Below, in pieces: positions 58,764 to 64,000 of a stretch of DNA of 64,000 bases. A program made the translations under genes and the position numbers. The DNA is from JACOMY01 sp046233115 (GTDB lineage Bacteria; Pseudomonadota; Alphaproteobacteria; Kiloniellales; JACOMY01). The first letter of the stretch is position 1; every line of letters begins with the position of its first letter. The notes under the pieces were generated by a model. That model searched no databases. It was given only the letters and a program-made list of their open reading frames with translations, and had not been told where the DNA came from. The stretch covers positions 62,001-126,000 of the forward strand of contig JBJXHM010000009.1 of the NCBI GenBank assembly GCA_046233115.1. The letters run 5' to 3'.

Positions 58764-60059
58764 ATGGCACCGAGAGACGATCGGCTTCCGACCGTTAGCG
58801 AATTCTATTCACAGGATCCGGCCGCGGCCGACGAGGCCTTCTTCGGACGGGTCAGTCACGGCGATCGTCGTGGCTTTCTGAAGGGGGCGGGGCTCGCCAC
58901 CATGGGCGCCATGCTCGGCATGTCGATCCCCTTCCACCGCACCATGCCGCAGGGCCTGATCCCGGCCGCCTTCGCGTCCGAGGACGTGCTTCAGGGCAAG
59001 GATGGCCTCACCCTGCTGAACGATCGCCCGGTCAATGCCGAGACCCCGGCCCACCTGCTGGACGATCCGATCACGCCGACCGACCGGCACTTCATCCGCA
59101 ACAACGGCCTGCCGCCGGACGACATGAATGCCGCCACCTGGACCCTGACTATCGATGGTCTGGTCGACAACCCCATGACGCTCTCCATCGACGACCTGAA
59201 GAAGGACTTCGAGGTGGTGACCATGGCGCTGGTGATTGAATGCGGCGGCAATGGGCGCGCTGCCTTCAATCCACCGGCGAAGGGCAACCAGTGGACCACC
59301 GGCGCGGTCGCCTGCTCCAACTGGACCGGCGTCCGGCTGAAGGACGTGCTGGCCAAGGCCGGCGTGAAGTCCAACGTGGTCTACACCGCCCACGTGGGCG
59401 CCGACACCCACCTATCTGGCGATCCGGAGAAGCTGCCGATCTCGCGCGGCCTGCCGATCGCCAAGGCGATGACCGACGACGTGCTGATCGCCTTCGAGAT
59501 GAACGGTGGGCCGCTGCACCCGATGAACGGTGCGCCGCTGCGCCTGGTGGTGCCGGGCTGGCCGGGCTCCTGTTCGCAGAAGTGGCTGAAGCGGGTCTGG
59601 CTGCGCGATGTCGTCCACGACGGTCCGAAGATGACCGGCACCGCCTACCGCGTGCCCAACCATCCCGTGGCGCCGGGCGAGGACGTCGCCAAGGAGGACT
59701 TCGAGATCATCGAGCGCATGCCGGTGAAGTCCCTCATCACCACGCCGGCGAACAACGAGGAGCTGGACATGACCGCGCTGGTCCGCGGGCACGCCTGGTC
59801 CGGCGACCGCACCGTCGAGGCGATGGACATCTCCATCGACTTCGGCACCACCTGGATCCCGGCAGAGCTCGATCCGCCGGTGAACCCCGGTGCCTGGCAG
59901 AACTGGCGGGTCAACGTCAGCTTCCCCAAGGCCGGCTACTATGAGATCTGGTCGCGGGCGACCGACAGTGCGGGCGCTATGCAGCCCTTCGCCATCGACT
60001 GGAATCCCAAGGGCTATCTGAACAACACCATGCATCGCGTCGCGGTTCGCGTCGCCTAG
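58764..60059 (+). CDS. Periplasmic sulfite dehydrogenase, molybdopterin subunit (SoxC/SorA type)
   Basis: A 431-residue sulfite-oxidase-family enzyme. A twin-arginine signal (DRRGFLKGAGLATMG, Arg 35-36) shows export of the folded cofactor-loaded protein. The molybdenum-binding cysteine is C160 in ALVIECGGNGR, and the C-terminal half is the Mo-co dimerisation domain. The start MAPRDDR has GGGAGG seven bases upstream. The downstream cytochrome c gene makes this a SorAB-like pair that oxidises sulfite and reduces cytochrome c. Other sox genes are absent from the window. Confidence 0.92.
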   Translation: MAPRDDRLPTVSEFYSQDPAAADEAFFGRVSHGDRRGFLKGAGLATMGAMLGMSIPFHRTMPQGLIPAAFASEDVLQGKDGLTLLNDRPVNAETPAHLLDDPITPTDRHFIRNNGLPPDDMNAATWTLTIDGLVDNPMTLSIDDLKKDFEVVTMALVIECGGNGRAAFNPPAKGNQWTTGAVACSNWTGVRLKDVLAKAGVKSNVVYTAHVGADTHLSGDPEKLPISRGLPIAKAMTDDVLIAFEMNGGPLHPMNGAPLRLVVPGWPGSCSQKWLKRVWLRDVVHDGPKMTGTAYRVPNHPVAPGEDVAKEDFEIIERMPVKSLITTPANNEELDMTALVRGHAWSGDRTVEAMDISIDFGTTWIPAELDPPVNPGAWQNWRVNVSFPKAGYYEIWSRATDSAGAMQPFAIDWNPKGYLNNTMHRVAVRVA

Positions 60060-60121
60060 TCTCAGTGGAGGCCTCGTCGCGGACGGACGGGGCCTCCCGC
60101 CACCACCAACGGGAGCTATCG

Positions 60122-60460
60122 ATGAAGTCTGTCACCCTCTTGAGGGCGGCCGTGGCCGGTCTTTGCCTTTTCCCTCCCCTATCGCCGCTCAATGCCCAGG
60201 AAGAGAGCGACTACGAGTACGGCGTGCTGGTCGATGCCCCCGGCGTGGAAGAGACCTACTACAGCTGCGTCGCCTGCCATTCCGAGCGCCTGGTCGCCCA
60301 GCAGGGCCTCACGCGCGCACACTGGGAGGAACTGCTGGAATGGATGGTGGAGGAACAGGGCATGCCTGAGCTGGACCCCGAGACCAAGGCCATCGTGCTG
60401 GACTATCTGGCTGCGAACTACAACGTGGATCGTCCCAACTTTCCGGCGCCGACCAACTGA
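60122..60460 (+). CDS. Small periplasmic cytochrome c (SorB/SoxD-like electron acceptor)
   Basis: A 112-residue protein. The signal peptide ends near LNAQ (about residue 25). A single heme c motif CVACH lies at residues 49-53. The C-terminal WMVEEQGMPELDPE region contains methionines that could be the distal ligand. It lies 62 bases after the sulfite dehydrogenase gene, so it is the likely electron acceptor. Confidence 0.88.
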   Translation: MKSVTLLRAAVAGLCLFPPLSPLNAQEESDYEYGVLVDAPGVEETYYSCVACHSERLVAQQGLTRAHWEELLEWMVEEQGMPELDPETKAIVLDYLAANYNVDRPNFPAPTN

Positions 60461-60484
60461 GGCAGCGACCAGAACGGATCGCTA

Positions 60485-60502
60485 TCAGGTAGAATCACCT
60501 GG
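60485..60502. terminator. Weak hairpin between convergent genes
   Basis: CAGGT (60486-60490) pairs with ACCTG (60497-60501) around a six-base loop, in the 100-base gap between the cytochrome and isomerase genes. It is short and has no U-run, so a terminator role is tentative. Confidence 0.3.
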
Positions 60503-60560
60503 TAGCGTTAATCCGCTCTATGTTTCTGGGATCTAGAACAGGACTACGGCCGCGCCAGTA

Positions 60561-61160
60561 TCAGGCCGACCGCGATAGGCGATGCTCGACCAGGGGCAGC
60601 CGGTCGTTACCCCAGAAGACCTGGCCGTCGATGACGAAGGAAGGCACGCCGAAGACGCCGAGGCCGAGAGCCTCGTCGATGACGGCCTGATGTGCGGCGA
60701 TGCGTCGGGGATCGTCCAGAGCGTGCTCAAGGGCCGGTTTGGTTAGTCCGACCGACATACCGAGGGTGATCACCACCTGGCGGTCCATCGGCCGGCCTTC
60801 GGCGAAGACCGCGTTCAGGCAGGCCCGGCAGAGCGCCTCGCGCTGGCCGATCTTTTCCGCCAGCCAGCAGGCGATCGCCATGTCCCTCGGGTCGAGGACC
60901 TCGAGTCTGGGCTCCCGGTAGGGAATAGCGTAGAGCTGAGCCCAGAGTCCGGCGTCGTGGTGACGGTAGGCCTCGCGATACTGTCCGAACCGCCTTTCCG
61001 GGTCGAAGGGGGAGCGCCCGCCATTCGCCGCCCGGATCAGCTCGGGTGAGCTCAGCGGGCGCCAGTCGAAGCGGCAGCCTGTGGCGCGCTCGATGCGCGC
61101 GAGCTGCGAGGCAGCCAGGTAGGAGTAGCGGCTGCCGAGCCCGAGATAGAAGGGGATCAT
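60561..61160 (-). CDS. 2-hydroxychromene-2-carboxylate isomerase-like (GST kappa/DsbA fold) protein
   Basis: A 199-residue thioredoxin-fold protein of the HCCA isomerase/GST kappa group. The active-site serine segment is GLGSRYSYLAASQL (S10), and VFGVPSFVIDGQVFWGNDRL is the conserved cis-Pro and C-terminal region. The family isomerises an aromatic intermediate of naphthalene breakdown or uses glutathione; no aromatic pathway genes are here. It converges with the cytochrome c gene. Confidence 0.9.
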   Translation of the reverse strand: MIPFYLGLGSRYSYLAASQLARIERATGCRFDWRPLSSPELIRAANGGRSPFDPERRFGQYREAYRHHDAGLWAQLYAIPYREPRLEVLDPRDMAIACWLAEKIGQREALCRACLNAVFAEGRPMDRQVVITLGMSVGLTKPALEHALDDPRRIAAHQAVIDEALGLGVFGVPSFVIDGQVFWGNDRLPLVEHRLSRSA

Positions 61161-61204
61161 CCTGTGCGGTCCGTCGCGCCTACTCTCCGCCCGAGACGCC
61201 AGTC

Positions 61205-61256
61205 TAGAGCAGGATGACGTCGAATCGAAACGATTTGCCGTCTGAACCCTGCTCTA
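61205..61256. repeat. TAGAGCAGG long imperfect palindrome
   Basis: Outer arms TAGAGCAGG (61205-61213) and CCTGCTCTA (61248-61256) pair perfectly. Inner arms GACGTCGAATCG and CGATTTGCCGTC pair at 10 of 12 positions. It is the closest relative of the element on the lepA stop, sharing the TGACGTC and CGTCTGAA cores. It sits between two minus-strand genes. Confidence 0.75.
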
Positions 61257-61269
61257 CAAGTTTGAAAGA

Positions 61270-61293
61270 TAGAGCAGATCTCGATCTGCTCTA
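61270..61293. terminator. Perfect TAGAGCAGAT hairpin on the anti-sigma stop
   Basis: A perfect 10-base stem TAGAGCAGAT (61270-61279) / ATCTGCTCTA (61284-61293) with loop CTCG. Read on the minus strand, the right arm begins with the TAG stop of the anti-sigma gene. A likely transcript-end hairpin, and a short member of the TAGAGC family. Confidence 0.65.
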
Positions 61294-62079
61294 GGCGCAG
61301 GGGTGAGATTTCGCGGTGGTTTCCTGCAGGGCCAAACGCAGCATCTCTTGTTCGTCGGCCTGGCGAACCTGGGCCTCGGCGTAGGACGCGATCGCCTGGA
61401 AGCGGGCCGGGTCCATGCCCTCGGCGGTCAGGCTGTAGCGGGCGCGTGCGGTCTGCCATTCGGCGCTGAGCGGCGCCGGTTCCGGTAGCGCGGCCAAGTC
61501 CAGCTCGCGTGCGACCAGGGTCACGCGGCAGCCGTTGGGGCCTAGGTAGTGCATGGTGACGCTCTCGGCCTCGCCGTCGCGACGCAGCGCCATCTCGGAC
61601 AGGGAGAGGTTGGAGGCAGTGAGATCGGGGGCCACGATCTCGCCCAGCCGGCTGCCGCGTGCGGTCCCGGTCTCGAGCGCAGCGACCTCCTTCGGCGTGG
61701 TCTCCGTACCCGTCGCAGCCGTGCCGACAGGCTCCAGCAGGGCCTGCTGCAGCGGCTGCGGTGCCGGGGAGAGCAGGGCGAAGGCACTGAAGCCGATCGC
61801 GACCAGCAGGGTGACGGCGGCTGCCAGCGACCAGATCGGGCTGCGGGTCCGGGTCATCACCGGCAGTGGGGCTGTGGGCGAAGGCTGGGGTGCGGCCGGC
61901 TGGACCGGCCTCGGGGCCAGACCAGCCAGGCCCCCCTTCAGCGCCTGGATCCGCGCCAGCTCCTCGGCCAGTGCCGGCTCCTGGCCGAGACGCCGCCTGA
62001 GGATTGCCGCTCCCGCTGCATCCAGTTCGCCGTCGGCGTAGCCGTTCAGCAGCACCCAGTCCTCTTCGCCGATCGTCAT
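61291..62079 (-). CDS. Transmembrane anti-sigma factor
   Basis: A 262-residue single-pass membrane protein. The N-terminal cytoplasmic region (LNGYADGELDAAGAAILRRRL) matches the sigma-binding domain of RskA/RsgI-like anti-sigma factors. A Pro-rich linker (about 55-74) leads to one TM helix (about 82-104), then a periplasmic domain. The HxxxCxxC zinc motif of ZAS-type factors is absent. It lies three bases after the ECF sigma gene, as its cognate partner. Confidence 0.88.
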   Translation of the reverse strand: MTIGEEDWVLLNGYADGELDAAGAAILRRRLGQEPALAEELARIQALKGGLAGLAPRPVQPAAPQPSPTAPLPVMTRTRSPIWSLAAAVTLLVAIGFSAFALLSPAPQPLQQALLEPVGTAATGTETTPKEVAALETGTARGSRLGEIVAPDLTASNLSLSEMALRRDGEAESVTMHYLGPNGCRVTLVARELDLAALPEPAPLSAEWQTARARYSLTAEGMDPARFQAIASYAEAQVRQADEQEMLRLALQETTAKSHPCA

Positions 62080-62082
62080 GCC

Positions 62083-62595
62083 CTACCTTCGCTTCGCTGC
62101 AACGGCGCGGCCATCTCCCTCCTTGGGGGAGATCCGTGCCAGAAGGGCCTGCCGCGCACGGCTGACCCGGCTCATGATCGTGCCCTTGGGCACTTCCAGG
62201 ACCGCCGCCGCCTCGGCGTAGGAGAGGCCCATGATGTCCACCAGAAAGAGGATCTCGCGCTCGCGGGGGTTCAAGGCCTCGAAAGCGCGGCGCAGCAGCG
62301 CCGAATCCTCGACCGTCAGTCCCGACGCTCGTCCTGTGCCCTCTAGACGTGTCAGGGCCTGCGCATATTCCCTGCGCACCCGTCTTTTCCGCAATTCGTC
62401 GAACGAGAGGTTGCGGATGATCCGGAACATCCAGGGCTTGAGGCTCGTCAGCTCCTCTGGCGCCGTCCCGCTCCTGATCGCACGCTCGATGGCGTCGCCG
62501 ACGAGATCCTCGGCGTCCTGATCGCTGTCTGCCAGGGTGCGTGCGTAGGCCCGCAGGTCCGGCAGAAGCTGCGTTATCAGCGGCCAGACGTCCAT
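62083..62595 (-). CDS. ECF-type RNA polymerase sigma factor
   Basis: A 170-residue sigma factor. Region 2 spans about 8-72 (DSDQDAEDLVGDAIERAI, WMFRIIRNLSFDELRKRR) and region 4 about 105-160 (LNPREREILFLVDIMGLSYAEAAAVL and VPKGTIMSRVSRARQALL). It is co-transcribed with the anti-sigma gene and divergent from a cyclase gene; the 73-base gap should hold its own promoter, but no consensus site was clear. Confidence 0.93.
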   Translation of the reverse strand: MDVWPLITQLLPDLRAYARTLADSDQDAEDLVGDAIERAIRSGTAPEELTSLKPWMFRIIRNLSFDELRKRRVRREYAQALTRLEGTGRASGLTVEDSALLRRAFEALNPREREILFLVDIMGLSYAEAAAVLEVPKGTIMSRVSRARQALLARISPKEGDGRAVAAKRR

Positions 62596-62668
62596 GATAC
62601 CCTAGATGCCCAAGATGAGGGTCCGACGCAAGCGCCGCTGGACGGCGACGGGGGAGTGAGGGAGGGCG

Positions 62669-64000
62669 ATGACGACTTTTGCCGAGCAGGCGCGGGCGGG
62701 CCTGGGGCTCGAACGGGACGAAGAGCCGGCGCGCGCCTTCGCCCGCCAGGCGCTGGAGCGCGACAAGCGCCAGGCCCTGGATCTGGCGGTCCGCTCGCGC
62801 TGGGCCGCCCTGGCGGTGATCGCCTGCCTGCTGCCGTTCATCAATTCCAGCTGGGAGGTGGTCTACTACGAGGTGTTGCTGCTGGGTTTCGCCGCCATCG
62901 GCTGGGCGCAGCGCCGCCTGGGTCGGGTCGGACAGTCGCGCGCGGAGCTCACCCTGATCTACAGCGACCTGCTGCTCATGACTCTGGTCTGCATTGCGCC
63001 CAATCCCTTCTCGACGGTCGATTGGCCGCTGGCGATGCAGTACCGCTTCGACAACTTCATCTATTTCTTCGTGCTGCTGGCCGGCGCCACCCTGGCCTAC
63101 TCCTGGCGCACGGTCTTTGCCATGGGGCTCTGGGTGGCGATCATCTGGATCGGCGGGGTCGTGGTGATCGCGTACTTCTCCGAGGCGCCGCCGACGGACA
63201 ATCCTCTGTCGCAGATCTTTCCCGACAATGCGCGAATGGCGGCCCTCCTCGATCCCTTCAGCCTGCGCTTGGAGGTGCGGGCCCAGGAGGTCGTCGTTTT
63301 CGCCATCGTGGCCGCGATCCTGGGGCTGACGGTGCACCGCTCGAACCGCCTGCTGCTGGGCCACGCCGTGCTGGAGCGCGAGCGCGCGAACCTCGCCCGC
63401 TACTTCTCGCCCAACGTGGTGGAGGAGCTGTCGCACAACGACGAGCCCTTGAAGCAGGTCCGCAACCAGACCGTCGCCGTGCTCTTCGTCGACATCGTCG
63501 GCTTTACCGCCTTCGCCGCCGGGCGCAGTCCGGAAGAGGTGATCCGCACCCTGCGGTCCTTTCACGGCCTGATGGAGCGCGAGGTCTTTCGCCATCAGGG
63601 CACCCTGGACAAGTACCTGGGCGACGGCCTGATGGCGACCTTCGGCACCCCCAGCAGCAGCGGCCGGGACGCGAGCAACGCACTGGCCTGCGCCGCGGCC
63701 ATGGGCGAGGCCCTGGCGGGCCTGAACCGGGAGCGCGAGGCCGCCGGCGATCCGCCGATCCGGGCCGGCTTCGGCCTGCACTACGGGCCGGTGGTGCTGG
63801 GCGACATCGGCTCCAGCCGCCTGGAGTTCGCGGTGATCGGCAACACGGTGAACGTCGCCAGCCGGCTGGAAAGCCTGACCCGTCCGCTGGGCGTTCGCCT
63901 GGCGGTCAGCGCCGACCTGATCGAGCAGGCGCGCGGCGAGGGCTGCGAGGCGGCGCTGCTGGCCGGTCTGGAAGAGCGTGGGCAGCAGCCGATCCGCGGG
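62669..64000 (+). CDS. Membrane class III adenylate/guanylate cyclase (3' end outside window)
   Basis: The frame is open from ATG 62669, with GGGAGG three bases before it, to the window end; 444 residues are visible. About six TM helices (residues about 45-225) precede a coiled link with ARYFSPNVVEEL (243-254) and a class III cyclase domain (about 265 onward). Metal aspartates D275 (FVDIVGFT) and D319 (LGDG), K315, and N395/R399 in GNTVNVASRL are present, so it looks active. Position 392, Asp in many adenylate cyclases, is Asn, so substrate choice is unclear. It is divergent from the ECF sigma gene. Confidence 0.92.
   Translation, partial: MTTFAEQARAGLGLERDEEPARAFARQALERDKRQALDLAVRSRWAALAVIACLLPFINSSWEVVYYEVLLLGFAAIGWAQRRLGRVGQSRAELTLIYSDLLLMTLVCIAPNPFSTVDWPLAMQYRFDNFIYFFVLLAGATLAYSWRTVFAMGLWVAIIWIGGVVVIAYFSEAPPTDNPLSQIFPDNARMAALLDPFSLRLEVRAQEVVVFAIVAAILGLTVHRSNRLLLGHAVLERERANLARYFSPNVVEELSHNDEPLKQVRNQTVAVLFVDIVGFTAFAAGRSPEEVIRTLRSFHGLMEREVFRHQGTLDKYLGDGLMATFGTPSSSGRDASNALACAAAMGEALAGLNREREAAGDPPIRAGFGLHYGPVVLGDIGSSRLEFAVIGNTVNVASRLESLTRPLGVRLAVSADLIEQARGEGCEAALLAGLEERGQQPIRG

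Noticed and set aside
61157..63781. An 874-codon open frame on the minus strand
   Set aside because: It runs across the anti-sigma and sigma genes in another frame and is antisense to the cyclase. Composition is shadow-like, with no domains.

Overview
The window is a dense, GC-rich stretch of an alphaproteobacterial chromosome. The gene content points to a free-living aerobic or mixotrophic member of the Rhodospirillales or a nearby order: a complete squalene-hopene pathway, a form I aerobic CO dehydrogenase operon, an Entner-Doudoroff gene block, Hsp33, HldD and many short intergenic palindromes. This placement is inferred from gene families and order; no rRNA or tRNA gene was found to confirm it. 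Most genes sit tightly in operons with 1-8 base start/stop overlaps. Because of the high GC content, long antisense open frames shadow many genes and were discarded.

Layout. 1-3.5 kb: end of pheT, then lepA. 3.8-11.6 kb: signalling and miscellaneous genes, including a hybrid two-component protein whose kinase core looks dead, an alpha/beta hydrolase, a DUF1289 protein, a membrane / 2Fe-2S / adenylate cyclase fusion, a TPR protein, recX and an orphan ABC-2 permease. 11.8-16.2 kb: argD-argF, hslO and a GltS-type glutamate carrier. 16.3-25.2 kb: zwf, edd, pgi and putA (sugar and proline catabolism). 25.2-34.8 kb: hopanoid region, with an MlaC/HpnM-like protein and hpnH divergent, and an HD phosphohydrolase-hpnB-hpnC-hpnD-hpnE-shc-hpnG operon running toward hpnH. 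34.9-37.4 kb: a DapA-family lyase, a REP-like palindrome pair, a DOPA-dioxygenase-like protein and an amino-acid-binding protein.

37.6-45.7 kb: the cox region, in the order coxC-M-S-L-D-E-F. CoxL carries the AYRCSFR loop of true (form I) CO dehydrogenases. CoxC is an MHYT-LytTR membrane regulator, and the coxC-coxM gap holds a direct repeat with LytTR-like geometry. 46-54.6 kb: a PHB-depolymerase-like hydrolase, two hotdog thioesterases, hldD-lgt-midA, a LysE exporter, pgeF, a creatinase-like M24 protein lacking most metal ligands, and a lipoprotein. 55-58.6 kb: prs, rplY, pth, ychF. 58.7-60.5 kb: a Tat-exported sulfite dehydrogenase with a small cytochrome c. 60.5-64 kb: an HCCA-isomerase-like protein, an anti-sigma/ECF sigma pair and a second membrane class III cyclase that runs off the right edge.

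Together the genes suggest an organism that can draw electrons from CO, sulfite, proline and sugars, strengthens its membranes with hopanoids, and uses cyclic-nucleotide, ECF and two-component signalling. The points most worth following up are the redox-domain cyclase, the pseudo-kinase hybrid, the putative CoxC operator, the degenerate M24 enzyme and the recurrent TAGAGC palindromes that begin at stop codons.
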